NCBI GenBank assembly: GCA_029891385.1
Contig: CM057225.1
Span: forward strand, 15,420,620-15,484,619
Direction: 5' to 3'
DNA length: 64,000 nucleotides
Source: Erythroxylum novogranatense
Taxonomy: Eukaryota > Streptophyta > Magnoliopsida > Malpighiales > Erythroxylaceae
Under the pieces are notes generated by a model. It did no database searches and was not told the origin of the DNA. It saw only the letters and a program-made list of their open reading frames with translations. The translations under genes and the position numbers were made by a program. Below are positions 24,482 through 36,297 of the stretch, in pieces (the first letter of the stretch is position 1; the number at the start of each line of letters is the position of its first letter).

Positions 24482-27412
24482 CTCCCACTTGCCCTAAAGC
24501 AAGTTTGACATATCCCTCATTCCCATCCCTTCTAGGTGACCCTCAAAGCTCTTTTGAGTCAATGTCTTTGTGAACGGATCAGCAAGGTTTTGCTCGGTAA
24601 GAATCTTTACCACATCCACTTCACCACGTTGTATTATCTCCCTTATAAGATGATACTTTCGCTCAATGTGTTTGGCAGCTTTGTGGTTCCGAGGTTCTTT
24701 GCCCCATTATTATCATAATAAAATTTAATGGCCTTTTCTGCCTCTGGAACTACCTCCAAATCATTTAGGAACTTTCGGAGCCATGCTGCTTCCTTTGCTG
24801 CTACTCAGCCTCCATAGTCGAATTAGCAATACAAGATTGCTTGACATTCCTCCAAACTATGGCTCCACCTCCTAAAGTAAATATAGAACCAGGAGTTGAT
24901 TTCCTTGAATCAACATCTGATTGGAAATTAGAATCCGTATATCTTGTCGGAATAAGATTACTTCCAGAGTAAACAAGCATTAAGTTCTTCATCCTACGAA
25001 GATACTTAAGTATACATAACCATGATCCAATGTTCCATTCTGGATTAGACCGAAATCGCTTACTAGTCCCACTGCGTAATGATATATCGGTTTAGTGCTG
25101 TGACATTGCATACATCAAACTACCAACTGTCAAGCATATGGAATGTTACGCATCGCTCAACCTCCTCTTGGGTTTTAGGTGCTTGTTCCTTTGAAAGTTT
25201 GATTCCATGTCTAGTAGGAGTAAAACCCCTCTAAGAATCTTGCATGGCAAACTTATTGAGCATATTCTCAATGTAGGTTAGTTGAGACAAAGCTATCTGC
25301 TTGTTCTTTCGATCCCTTATAAGTTTGATCCCTAGAACATAGGTAGCCTCTCCCAAATCCTTCATTGAAAACTGTTCATTCAGCTATCCCTTAACCGCAG
25401 ATAACATTCCCACATCATTCCCAATGAGCAGAATGTCATCAACATACAGGATTAAGAAAGTAACCTTACCTTCTTGTATTCTTTTATAAACACAAGGCTC
25501 ATCTAGGTTTTGTATGAACCCATAGGTTTTGATAGCCTTATCAAATCTAATGTTCCAAGACCTAGATGCTTGCTTAAGTCCATAAATGGACCTTTGCAAC
25601 TTGCAAACCTTATGTTCATTACCTGGCTCAATGAATCCTTCTGTTTGGGCCATATAAATGGTCTCCTCAAGATCCCCATTAAAAAATGCGGTCTTGACAT
25701 CCATTTACCATATTTCATAATCGAAATAGGCTGCTATGGCCAAAAGAATCCTGATGGACTTAAGCATGGCAACCGGAGAAAAAGTCTCCTCATAGTCTAT
25801 ACCCTCCTTTTGAGTATAGCCTTTAGCTACCAATCTAGCTTTAAAGGTCTCTACCTTTCTATCTGATCCCCTTTTCTTTTTGTAGATCCATTTACACCCT
25901 ATGACTTTTAGACCTGGTGGTAGATCTACAAGGACCCAGACTTCATTAGTATACATAGAATCTGTTTCCGATTCCATCACCTTGAACCATTTTCCTGCAT
26001 CAACATCATTAATAGCCTGTGTATACGTAATGGGATCTATTTCTTCTTGGTCCGACATGGCAATTAAGCCTTCTCCTAAACCCAGATACCTATCTGGCTG
26101 TCTCACAACGCTCCCACTACGTCTAGGCACACCTTGATGTTTAGGTTGCACTTCTGATTCAACTCTTGAATCCATTTCGACATCTTGTTCTGTCATATCC
26201 AAAACAATTCTTGGTTTGGATGAAATAGCTAACTCCTTTAGTACTACTTCACTTCTTCCTTTGTGATTTTTCACAAACTCTTCCTCTAAGAAGGTTGCAT
26301 TTGTCGACACAAATACCTTCTTATCATGAGGATTGTAAAAATAGTACCCTCGAGTTCCCGTAGGATATCCTACAAACAAACATACTTCTGACCTTGGTTC
26401 CATCTTTGTGGATTTAGGCTTTAGAACATTGGCTGGGCAGCCCCAAGTCCTTAAATGCCTCAATGAAGGCACTTGGCCAGTCTACAACTCCCTAGGTGTT
26501 TTAGGCACCGATTTGGACAGAGCAAAGTTAAGAAGATATGTTACCGTTTGTATGGCATATCCCCAGAACAATTCTGGAAGGCTAGCGTAAGACATCATTG
26601 ATCTTACCATTTCCAATAGAGTTCTATTTCTCCTATCTGCTACACCATTCTGTTGAGGTGTAAAATGAGCTGACAAATTGGAAACAATTTCATTGTCAAT
26701 TAAATATTGCTGGAACTCTCCAGATAAATACTCACCACCTTGATCTGATCGAAGCTGTTTTAATGGCTTGCCAAGTTGCTTCTCGACTTCAAACTTTGAA
26801 TTCTTTGAACTTTTCAAAAGATTCACTCTTTTTATGCATCAAATACAAATAGTCATGTCTTGAGTAATCATCTATAAAAATTATGAAATATTCATAACCT
26901 CCTCTAGCTTGTACATTCATGGGCCCACACACATCAGTATGTACCAGATCCAATGTGGATTCAGATCTGTTTCCTTTAGAAAGAAATGAGGCTTTTGTCA
27001 TTTTTTCTTCAATACAAGATTCACAGGTGGGTAATGGATCACTATCCAAGGCCATAAGGATCCCATCCTTTACTAGCCTGTCAAGTCTTTTCTGATTGAT
27101 ATGATCCATTCTTAAGTGCCACAGATACTTTGAATTAATGCTAGAGATTTTGGATTCTCTTGGTTTTATCAATTCTGTGGTGTTTAGTGAGCCTTTCATA
27201 AGTTCTATAAAAAACAATCCCTGTTTAGTTATCACATCACAAATAAAATCCTTATTCTCATATATTGAAACAACATTTTCAAAATATAAGGAATAACCAT
27301 ATTTTATTAGACAAAAAATAGAAATCATGTTCCTTACAATCATTGGCATATAGTAAACATCCTCTAGATATAACCTATTACCACTAGGAAAGTCCAAGAT
27401 AACTACTCCCAC
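24482..27412 (-). pseudogene. Copia pol of element 2 (integrase, RT, RNase H), broken
   Basis: Read on the minus strand from 27412. A pre-integrase domain (HLRMDHINQKRL, with CESC) leads into the integrase core (HTDVCGP, then RSDQGGEY). A frameshift near 26800-26826 splits the core. The position of the catalytic Glu in the usual GVAERR reads GVADRR, an Asp. Reverse transcriptase follows at 25384-26472: GCKWIYKKK, ARLVAKGYTQKEG, a single TAA at 25705-25707 just before MDVKTAF, then the catalytic YVDD box. Further stops follow. The RNase H part (24801-24992) keeps GSIFTLGGGAIVW and STMEAE. The enzyme would copy and insert the element; with these defects it cannot. Confidence 0.9.
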
Positions 27413-27484
27413 TGATTCTGTTGAAACATAGGAACCATCTGCTATCTTGACTTGAAACTAGCCTTTAGGTAGTCTTTTCCTTTG

Positions 27485-28420
27485 CTAGAACCCCTGCAAA
27501 GAATTACAAACATGGTTAGTGGCTCCTGAATCTAATATCCAAGAAGTAGATAAATCTGCCACATTTCTAGTTCCTAACAAACTTAGGAAGCCCATACCTT
27601 GTTTGCTTTTGAGGGACTCTAGGTAGACTGGACAGTTTCTTTTCCAGTGGCCCATCTCATCATAGTGGAAACACTTTCCTTTGATGTTCTCTTTGGCCTT
27701 CATTTTTACGGATTTGGTCTTGACCCATGTTTGGGCCTTCTTTTTCATTGGACCCTTCTTCTTTTCCTTGCCCTTACCCTTGGGCTTAGAAGAAGAAGCT
27801 ACATTAGCTTTTGACCCATGAGCCTTAATATTCAATATCTCCTTCGTGCTCTGGAGGGTATTCATCAACTCACTCAAGGTGTAATCCTTGCTGTTGAGCT
27901 CATAGTCCAACTTAAACTGCTGAAAAGAAGAGTTTAAGCTATTGATGATCATAATCATCTGCATGTCCGCATCCATATCCGCCCCAAGCATCTCAACCTC
28001 AGTGACCGCAGAGATTACCTTCATCATGTAATCCTGCACCGGTTCACCAGGTTTCTGTCTGAGATTATGAAAGGTTTGGATAACTTTTACTCTTGCAGAC
28101 CTAGTCCTCACACCAAACATCTCATGTAGGTGATGGACCATTGCACTAGCAGTTTTTATACAAGTAATTTGCTTTTGCAACATGCCGCTGACAGAAGCCA
28201 GAATATAACACTTAGTAGTCTTGTCAGCATTCTGCCAACGCTCATGATGTTGGACTTGCTCAAGAGTTGAATCTGCACTTGGAGGTGTAGGCTCATTTTC
28301 AGTTAACACCCATGAAATACATTCATATTGAAGAACAATGTCAAGGTTACGTCTCCATTCATTAAAATTATCTCCGTTTTCCAATTTGTTATTAGTCAAG
28401 AGCAGGATGAGTGGATTCAT
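27485..28420 (-). CDS. Copia gag-protease N-terminal ORF of element 2
   Basis: This is an open frame of 311 residues starting with ATG at 28418-28420. Residues 1-200 are the plant Copia capsid type (UBN2), followed by a Lys-rich linker (about 213-249). A zinc knuckle lies at 250-263, but its second Cys is Tyr (CFHYDEMGHWKRNC). The aspartic protease active site is DSGA at 297-300. A TAG then ends the frame shortly after the protease begins; homologous sequence continues past it to 27412. Capsid and protease would package and mature the element's RNA particle. The tyrosine would weaken zinc binding. It is a retroelement remnant rather than a host gene. Confidence 0.85.
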   Translation of the reverse strand: MNPLILLLTNNKLENGDNFNEWRRNLDIVLQYECISWVLTENEPTPPSADSTLEQVQHHERWQNADKTTKCYILASVSGMLQKQITCIKTASAMVHHLHEMFGVRTRSARVKVIQTFHNLRQKPGEPVQDYMMKVISAVTEVEMLGADMDADMQMIMIINSLNSSFQQFKLDYELNSKDYTLSELMNTLQSTKEILNIKAHGSKANVASSSKPKGKGKEKKKGPMKKKAQTWVKTKSVKMKAKENIKGKCFHYDEMGHWKRNCPVYLESLKSKQGMGFLSLLGTRNVADLSTSWILDSGATNHVCNSLQGF

Positions 28421-29910
28421 TTTGTGGTTGATTATGTCTGAAAATATAAATTATTAAAACATGAGCATACTAGTCAACAATTTATGGAACTTTGTATAAA
28501 ATCATGATGCATGTATGCATGATGATAGATTTAACAAAACTTAAAAAATTAAAACATTATACGACCGTTATTTTTCTTATCTATAATAGACTAAGTGACG
28601 GTGGGTCATCTTATCCATTAAAAGAAAAACTGGGACCCTCCCACTCAAAAACTACCAAACATCTCATGCCCAATTTTTTAAGAAGCGTCTTAATTTGGTC
28701 CATACTTTTACCAATAGAGCTACGGTGGGCAGTTTATTGATAAAAAATGTTGAGTGTTTAACCATTTGATTCATTCACTAAAGATACCTATAAACCATGC
28801 CTCAGTGGGAGGTCACATTTGCTATCATTAAGTGGACTTATCCTTAAGGAAACCCAAACTATGCAAGATCTAGGATCCATGCCCTCCGATGGGGAGTAAC
28901 ACTTCACCACATGCAAACAGCCATCATTTGGAGACCGTGGACTCTCACAGGAGAATCCTCTCCCATTCAATCTTTTTGGGCTTTAAGTTTTAAATACCAT
29001 CTTGTCTAGATGCAATTTATTAGCCATCCTATATTGTTTCATTATATATCTCATACATAATGAATGCATGACAAAGCCTAGGGTTGGCAATTTTCTAAAT
29101 GACATGCAATCACATAATATCACATATTATAAGCATTCAATTCTCCATTCATCACATGAACTAATACAGCCACTTTTGATTGTCTATCCTAGAAAAATTA
29201 AATAATTACAAGCCTTTTAGGCCCAAAGTATTCTTTTTGTACTTGGATCTTCCGCTTCGAATTCTTCACAAACATGATCCGGCCCATTCGGTAAACAAAA
29301 TGTAATGGCACATATGAAAATCGAATTTTGTCACTTTGAAAAATAAAATTCCAGCACCAGATTTTTAGAAAACCAAATCTTTGTTTTGACAAAAAATTCC
29401 AGCACTAGTTTTCATTAAAACCGAAGCTCATTTCATGAAAATAAAAAACCAGCACTTAGTATTTTAGTAAAACCGAAATTTGATTCTTTGAAACAAAAAT
29501 CCATCACTTGTTTTTACAATAAAAATCGAAAAGTGATCCATTGAAACAAAATTCCATCAACTTTGTTTTCACAAAACTTATGTCAATACATAAAAGGATA
29601 CCGAAAATTTTACCTTTCCATTTCTTCAATCCATGGCTGCTCCATCTTCATCATTACATCAATTTGTACATTACAAAATCAAAGAAAATAGAAAAAAGAA
29701 ACCAAGGAGGAAACATGGTGATGATAGACCACCCTCCTTGTTACAACCAATGAAGAAATCTTACAAGGTAAATTTAACTTCTATGGACAACCAAAAGAGC
29801 AAACATATACCATGTATATTTCTATCACATAAAAATATGCAGTATACACAAAAAGATTACCAACCCATGCATCCAATATATAGGAACCGAAATCGTGCAT
29901 TAGAAACTGG
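28421..29910 (-). other. Leader of Copia element 2
   Basis: A 1.5-kb untranslated stretch between PBS and gag on the minus strand. It holds a tandem array at 29350-29563. Open frames here have no domain. Confidence 0.7.
29350..29563. repeat. Tandem repeat of about 50 bp in the leader of element 2
   Basis: Four diverged units each begin with a TTCCAGCAC-type phrase (CCAGCACCAG, CCAGCACTAG, CCAGCACTTAG, CCATCACTTG) and contain AAAACCGAA-type words (variants AAACCAAA and AAATCGAA). A fifth is partial. Confidence 0.75.
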
Positions 29911-29921
29911 CTCTGATACCA
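29911..29921 (-). other. Primer-binding site of Copia element 2
   Basis: The minus strand reads TGGTATCAGAG, followed by CC, directly inside the 5' LTR boundary at 29923. Confidence 0.9.
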
Positions 29922-29922
29922 T

Positions 29923-30615
29923 TGTTGGATCGGAAAAAGAAAACATGCTTTGTTTGAAAAAACGGTAGATTTCAAAACTTTTAAGAAATGATTACTTGCA
30001 GCAGAAGCAACAAATCCAAATCAACATGCCAATCCATACATGATATGGTATAAGTATAATAAAATATAAACAAGATCAGGAGTATTACCGACTCCTTCCC
30101 TACAACTTTAAATCCTCGCTGCGCTATCCTCTCCTTCTTTATGTATCCAAATCCTTTGCCTTTGACTCTTTTCCTTTAGCAATCTACTTTCTCCTTATTG
30201 TAGTATCCTCAACCAATTAGATTTACCACATGTTCTTCAAGGACAATTAGGTTAACAAAATCCTTTGGTGGGAAAGGAGAAGAAATGTTTGGAGGAGATT
30301 TTCTTAGAAGAAGATGAAGCAAAATTGAAACTATTTCAATTGGTATTTTCGATTCTCTCTTTCATGAAAGGAGAGAAGGTGTAAAGAACATGCAAGAACT
30401 CTTTCTTGCCTACCAATTTCGTATATGCACGGATGGAAGGAGAGAGAGGCATCAAATGCATCACTTCTTTCATTAATCACTCATAAAATAGCCAATAAAT
30501 GAGATTATCTTCATTTATCTTTATGATGGCTATTTGAAAAGACCATATCCTAAAATTCAATACCCAATTTCGGTTTTGCCAAGAAGAAAGAAGGAAGATG
30601 GTCCATCTAATGTAC
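29923..30615 (-). repeat. Truncated 5' LTR of Copia element 2
   Basis: It matches the first 680 bp (plus-strand reading) of the 3' LTR at 22396, then similarity stops at ATGTAC (about 30615) and element 3 RNase H sequence begins. On the minus strand this removes the upstream part of the LTR, including any promoter. Confidence 0.9.
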
Positions 30616-31546
30616 CCTGACTGTGATCTGCTATTATTAGGATCTGACTGAAAACTAGCATATGAATATCCTTGAACTCTCATTTCAACTCATCCATAGA
30701 CTAAGAAAATATCTTTAGTTCTTCTCAAATATTTTAAGATGTTTTTCACAACTATTCAATGACCCTTACCTAGATTGGCTTGAAGCCTGCTCGTTATGTT
30801 TAAAGCATATGAGACATCTGGTCTAGTACATAACATCACTTTCTGACAATTTTTGAAGCATATGGAATACATTCCATTTTATCTCTCTCTGTTGGTTTCT
30901 TTATACACATACTTTGTGAGAGAGAAATCCCATATGACATGGGAAGAATCCCCTCTTGGAATTCTCTATGCTAAAACTCTTTGGCACTTTGTCTATATAT
31001 ATGGATTAGGATAACCCAAGCAACCTCTTTAATGTATCTTTATAGATTTTATTCCCAGAATATAAGCTGCTTCTCCCATATCCTTCATGGAGAAATTCTT
31101 AGATAACCAAACATTTATGGATTCTAGCATAGGGATGTTATTTCTAATTAGCAATACGTTATCCACTTATAGCACTAAGAAAATGACAACACTCCTACTA
31201 ACCTTCTTATAGACACATGATTCATCCATATTTTTTTAAAATTAAACTCTTTGATTGTCTCATCAAAATGGATGTTCCAACTTTGTGACACTTGCTTAAG
31301 TCCATAAATGAACTTTCACAACTTGCATACTTGATTACGAAATCTCTTGGATTCAAAAATTCAGGTCGTGTCATATATACATCCTCCTGTAAATTCTCAT
31401 TAAGAAATGCAGTTTTGACATCCATCTACTAGTTCTCATAATTATGATATGTAGCTATAGTCAATAAGATCCTTATGGACTTTAGCATAGCTACTAGCAA
31501 AAAGGTTTCATCAAAATCAGCCCCTTGTTCTTGTTTATAACCTTTA
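30616..31546 (-). pseudogene. RT and RNase H part of Copia element 3
   Basis: On the minus strand, the segment next to the element 2 junction encodes GYSYASFQSDPNNSRSQSG, the start of RNase H in plant Copia elements. Going upstream come reverse transcriptase pieces: MDVKTAFLNENLQEDVYM (near 31370-31425), ETFLLVAMLKS, and KGYKQEQGADFDE up to 31546. Stops and frameshifts occur throughout (for example two stops before MDVKTAF). The YVDD box is not preserved in frame. Confidence 0.8.
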
Positions 31547-32283
31547 TTTTTTGATAATTTAATAATTTTCTAAATTAAGAAATAAAGGATTATGTACAGA
31601 ACTAGAGATTGCCCAAGTGGCAACTCTCGTACCGAAACCATACCAGAAGACATACTTAACCACAGCAGACTGAGAAGACTTTAAACTGCTGCTAAGAATA
31701 AAAGAAAACACAAGAAATCAACTATACAAGAATTCCATTACAGTATACATCGTATTTCTATCTTCCTTCCAATAATACTTGTAGAGGCTTAGAAGCCAAA
31801 CCTTTACCTGATCCTTCTATATATCCAAACTAGACTCATAAATCATCTCATCAACCACACAACACCGATATAACATGAATAAATTTCATAGGCTGGAGTA
31901 CCTTTACTGAAATCATCTTTTCTGATAAAAGAGAGTGGCATGTAATCTGGTACACCACCATGTTTCCAAGACTGGATTCCGTTTTTCTTTAAGAATTTTT
32001 AGAGACTGATGCATACCCTAAATCCTGAATCTGGTGTCTGCATTGCTATAAAATACCGAAGAGGGATAGGAGATTGTGATCTCCTTTTTCCCTCCAATTT
32101 CCTTAACATGAAATCAAACATGTAAACATTTCATTAGAGAAAATAAAACACACCAACAATTACCTTCTCTCGATGTTTAAGCTGAGTTGTTCCATAACTT
32201 GAAAGATCACTATAGTGTTCATGCTCCCAACTTCCAATATTTTATCTGTGAAGGCTCGGTGGTTTCTTTCAGTCTAAAGGTTG
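31547..32283 (-). mobile_element. 737-bp retroposed segment inside the RT of element 3
   Basis: A 9-bp direct duplication TAACCTTTA (31538-31546 and 32284-32292) flanks it, and the coding sequence of element 3 is continuous across it (KGYKQEQG to LVAKGYNL). On the minus strand the insert ends in AAAAAA after an AT-rich tail (AAATTATTAAATTATC). The poly-A end and 9-bp duplication point to LINE-mediated retroposition. The minus strand contains an open stretch with IQSWKHGGVPDYMPLSF near 31890-32000 that I do not recognise, so the source could be a host mRNA or a 5'-truncated LINE. Confidence 0.7.
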
Positions 32284-32292
32284 TAACCTTTA

Positions 32293-33900
32293 GCCACTAA
32301 CCTTCCTTTGTATGCATGTACATTACCATTCATGTCATTTTTTCTCTTAAAAACCCACTTGCATCCAATAGGTACAATACCATCAGATGCATTCACCAAA
32401 GTCCATACTTGATTAGTGTACATAGATTCCATTTAAAATCTCACAGTTGCATGTCATTTTGAAGAATCAATGTTAGATATTACTTCTTTAAAATTTGTAG
32501 GCTCATCATATATAAGTAATACATTATCCTTCCCCTATTCTATATATAACTCCAATTTCATGGGAGGACGATGTATCCAACTAGTGTGTCGCGGATTATG
32601 TTTGAGGTTATTGTTCCATCTCGATGTGTCTTTGTGGCTCTTGAATTTTACTAAGTTCAACCTCACTCCCATAACTTTCTTTGAGAATAAATTATCTTTC
32701 TAAGAATGTAACATGTCTTAAGACTTTGAGAATAAATTATCTTTCTAATAATGTAACATGTCTTAAGACAAATACCTTTTTGCTCAACAGGATGGTAAAA
32801 TTGATATCTAAAACTCTCTTTTAGATACCCCACAAATTTTCATTTTCATTATTTAACTTGAAGCTTATCAAATATTGCATGCTTCACATAAGCATCACAT
32901 CCCTCAATCTTTAAGTGTGACAATTTTGGTCTTCTACTAATCCATATCTCATATGGCATTTTGTCAACCAACTTGGATGGAACTCTATTTAGAAGGTAAA
33001 TAACGGTTTCAATGGCATTTTGCAAAAGGATAAAGGAAGGACTGCATATCATGGAACATACCATATCTAATAGTGTATGATTTATCCTCTCAAAAACTCC
33101 ATTATGTTGTGGAGACTGACCTAAGTATTTTAGTACTTTTACTAGTTCGTTCCTTAACCTTAAGTCTAAATTTCTTGAACTTTTCAAAAGATTCAAACTT
33201 TTGTTTCATTAAGTACACATAACCATATCTCGAATGATCTTCTATGAATGTAATGAAATATGAGCGTCCACCTCGAGCACTAGTAGACATAGGTCCACAC
33301 ATATCTGAATGTATTACTTCTAGTAACTCACTAGCACATTGCCTCTTTCCATTAAAGGTTAGTTTGGTCATCTTTCCTAATAAATAAGATTCACAAGTTT
33401 CATATGATTCATAATCAAAAGGATCCAGATATCCTTCTTTATGTAACTTTGTGATTCTAGTTTCATTGATATGACTTAACTTACAATGTCATAAATAAGA
33501 TGGATTTTGTTCACTTAACTTTATTTTCTTGCTATTTATGTTAAAAATCGACCTTTAAAGATCTAACTCATACAAACTATTTGTAAGTAATCCAGATCCA
33601 TAATAAACATCATCTTTATATAAAGAACAATTGTTATTCTTAATAATAAAGACAAATCCAATCAAATCCAAAGAAGAAAGAGAAATGATGTTTCTTATAA
33701 TAATAGGGACATAATAACTATTATTAAGTTCTAATATAAGGCCAGAAGACAAAGCTAAACTATAAGTTCCTACAGCTAATGCAGCAACTCTTGCTCCATT
33801 GCCAACTCACAAGTCAACTTCACCTTTCTTCAATGATCTACTCTATGTTAACATATGCATGTTATTACATATATGAGAACCATATCCATTATCTAATACC
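32293..33900 (-). pseudogene. RT start, integrase and protease part of Copia element 3
   Basis: Minus strand, from the right. The protease site reads LDNGYGSHICN, where a DSG or DTG is expected. A pre-integrase stretch follows (33555-33752, NIISLSSLDLIGF). The integrase (33102-33371) has HSDMCGP, then GGRSYFITFIEDHSRYGY. The core is then interrupted: the next frame (32849-33196) goes to PQHNGVFER with the catalytic Glu, but the block that should carry the second Asp (SDxGGEY) is gone. RT begins near 32340 (GCKWVFKRK). The protein would integrate and copy the element but is inactive. Confidence 0.82.
32679..32768. repeat. 45-bp tandem duplication
   Basis: Two adjacent 45-bp copies (32679-32723 and 32724-32768) begin CTTTGAGAATAAATTATC and end GTAACATGTCTTAAGA. 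They differ at one base (CTAAGAATG versus CTAATAATG). This is a recent local duplication in the integrase-RT linker of element 3. Confidence 0.95.
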
Positions 33901-34584
33901 TAAGTATGTGGAACAGAAGTAGAAAGATTGATTTCAATTATAAACATACCTGGAGAGACAATTTCCTTTAGCTTCTTATCTTTTAGGAAAGTAAGATAAG
34001 ATGAGCATTTCCTCTTCCAGTGTTTGTTGACTCCACACTGAAAACATGTACCCTTGTCATTGCTCTTCTTCATGACACCTCCTTTGGGGTTTACTACACT
34101 AGTAGAAGCCTTCTGTTTCTTATTCTTATTCTTTTTAGAGTCTTTTTTCTTGCCTTTAGAAGAATTCACAACAAGTATAGAACTGTGTACTTTCTTAAGG
34201 CACTCTTTTGCAGTATTAAGCATATTTAATAGTTTAGGCAATGTCATGTCCTTCTGGTTCATGTTGAAGTTCATGACCAAGGGTGAAAAACTCAAACTTA
34301 TTGACTACAACACCAAATCAGCGCTTAACTCATGGTCCATGACAAAACCTAATCAAGTTAATTTTTCAATATTCTTAATCATCTTCAACACATGTAGGTT
34401 GACTGAAGATCCTTTTGTCATCTTGAATTGAAATAGTGCCTTGGAGATTTGATGCCTCTCCACCCTACTATATGAACCAAATAACTCCTAGAGATGCCAA
34501 ATCATGGAAGGTGCATCCATGTTCTCATGTTGCCTTTGCAGCTCAGGAGACATGATTGCTAACATCACACATATGACTTGCTCA
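33901..34584 (-). pseudogene. Copia gag of element 3, C-terminal part
   Basis: Minus-strand reading from the CACTA junction: EQVICVMLAIMSPELQRQHE, then the capsid core with stops and frame changes, then an open 131-codon stretch (33900-34295). This open stretch has a Lys-rich linker and an intact CCHC knuckle CFQCGVNKHWKRKC near residues 87-100. The N-terminal part lies beyond the CACTA insertion at 38283-38460. Confidence 0.85.
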
Positions 34585-34609
34585 CACTACAAAAAATATA
34601 TACAATTTG

Positions 34610-34800
34610 TGACGTTTTATTGATAAAACGTCACAAATTGTTTAAACTTTTTATGACGTTTAAAAAACGTCATAAAAAATGCTAATTTTTTGCAACGTTT
34701 TACTTAAACATCGTAAATTTATAGTACTTTTTACGACGTTTTATTGATAAATCGTCGCAAAATAAAAAACCCTATGTTTTTTCAAAGAAAACGTCGTGGA
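34610..34800. repeat. Left subterminal repeats of the CACTA element
   Basis: Direct and inverted copies of TGACGTTT, AAAACGTCA and related words, including a stem TTTGTGACGTTTTAT / ATAAAACGTCACAAA at its left edge. In En/Spm-like elements such arrays bind the element's regulator protein. Confidence 0.8.
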
Positions 34801-36297
34801 AAGGTTACTTAAAATGTTCTGGCTTTTGGTTTTCTTAAAACATACCATGCCCGCCTAAGCTCTCTCTGTTATACGCTTTTCACGACCAAAACCCATCATT
34901 CAAAATATCTTCTCGTCTCAATACCAAGATACCCATTTTCTCTAATCAACCATTGCTCCCTTGTCACAGAAAACAAGTCAACTTTTTACAGGTGTTATTG
35001 AGGTTTTCATGAATTGTCAACTTTTAGTTATGTTTTCTCTTTAGTTCTTTTAGGGTTTTTGTTTTCTTGTAGGTTGAGTATTCTACTGGAGAGGAAGCAG
35101 AATCGCTTGTAAGTGATGTGAAAAATCGGCAAGGTTTTTCGTGGGAATCTGTTGTATTACCGTGAGTTCCTCGTCTTCTTCTTTTGATTCCAAAAATTCT
35201 AAGAAACTTTTTGGAAGAAAAGGAAGTGTGTGATGTTGCCCAAATTTAGTCCAAATTTTATTTGAATTTCAAAACATCACACAATCCTCCACTATATAAA
35301 CCCTAAGTTTACGGTGTCTTAAGTCTTCCCATTTATACATTTCTCTCTTCAAAATCAACTCCTCTTTTCATCGCTCCAACGCAACGTGAAGAATCGCAAA
35401 GAGAACAATCTTCTCTGTTTGGCTTAGTTTCTACTTCATCTCATCACTGTCCCATCACCTAAAGATAAGCTTCGATCTTTCTCCATCCGGTTTTTCTCCC
35501 TTCGCTTTTTTTTTATTTATCTTGAATTTTGTGTGAGATTTAGTTGAATCCAATCGACTGTTATGATATTTGATTGGATCTAGAGAGATTGGTGTGCTTA
35601 TGATCTAGGGATTGGATTCGATTCCCTGATTTGGGGTCCTTATTTGTAGATTTGTGTTAGGTTGCGATTTGTGGGGGTCAATGGATTTAGCTCTAGATAA
35701 GTTTTTGTGTGTTCAACGTAATGTTATGAAAGTTTCTCTTGAAACCGAAAACAATTTCAGCTTCAGCTGTAAAGAAGTTTCAATATAAGCATGATATTTT
35801 GGCTAATGACCGATTGATCATTTGTTTCAAATTTCTAAATGCCTTTCCTATAATTTTTAATCGAAATAATGCCACTGATCCCGTATATGGAATTTTCATT
35901 TAGAGTTATTTGACATCTTTTTCTTGTGTTCCAGGACTAAAGGCATTATCCTGAAGGTTTTAGATAATTCCACACTGAAAGACATTATTTTATTAGATTA
36001 TCAACATAATCTTGAGTTTGTATGTAAGAAGTTGTCAAGTTCTGTAATGAAAGGCCTCATTCAGCCATAATAGCATTTGCATTGTTTCTGGTAAGTGGAT
36101 TAATACGGACAGAATAAAGTATTTGATGCCTGGCAACTGTTGATGATGAAGTATGACTTTGATTTTTTCTATTATACTTTTTCTGTTTCTACTCGGCCGT
36201 TTACAACTTAAAAAATTTGAGGCAAACAAGATTGACTGCTCCAGTTTTAGACAACTCTTTACTTCTTAAAAAAACCTTTTTCCTCTTTGATTGGCAG
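34801..36297 (+). other. CACTA interior upstream of the captured exons
   Basis: A CT-rich stretch (about 35290-35520, CTCTTCAAAATCAACTCC and CTTCGATCTTTCTCC) followed by T-rich, intron-like sequence, resembling a plant 5' untranslated region and first intron. It was probably captured with the protease exons. No coding motif is recognised. Confidence 0.4.

Larger units (their letters stand above)
22396..30615 (-). mobile_element. Copia element 2, nested in element 3, right LTR truncated
   Basis: This minus-strand Copia retrotransposon has a 2.08-kb 3' LTR (22396-24479), a broken gag-pol (24480-28420), a leader (28421-29910), a PBS (29911-29921) and only the inner 693 bp of its 5' LTR (29923-30615). 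It lies inside the RNase H region of element 3: element 3 coding sequence ends at 22395 and resumes at 30616. The outer two-thirds of the 5' LTR, which held the promoter, is missing together with roughly 330 bp of element 3. A single deletion across the right junction explains both losses. The LTR parts that can be compared are very similar, so it is younger than its host. Confidence 0.9.

Noticed and set aside
24239..24508. Overlapping open frames on both strands
   Set aside because: They lie in the 3' LTR of Copia element 2 and contain no domain.
25901..26590. Plus-strand open frames inside the reverse transcriptase region
   Set aside because: They are opposite-strand shadows of the minus-strand polyprotein.
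34054..34431. 125-codon plus-strand open frame
   Set aside because: Shadow of the minus-strand gag of element 3, with no domain of its own.
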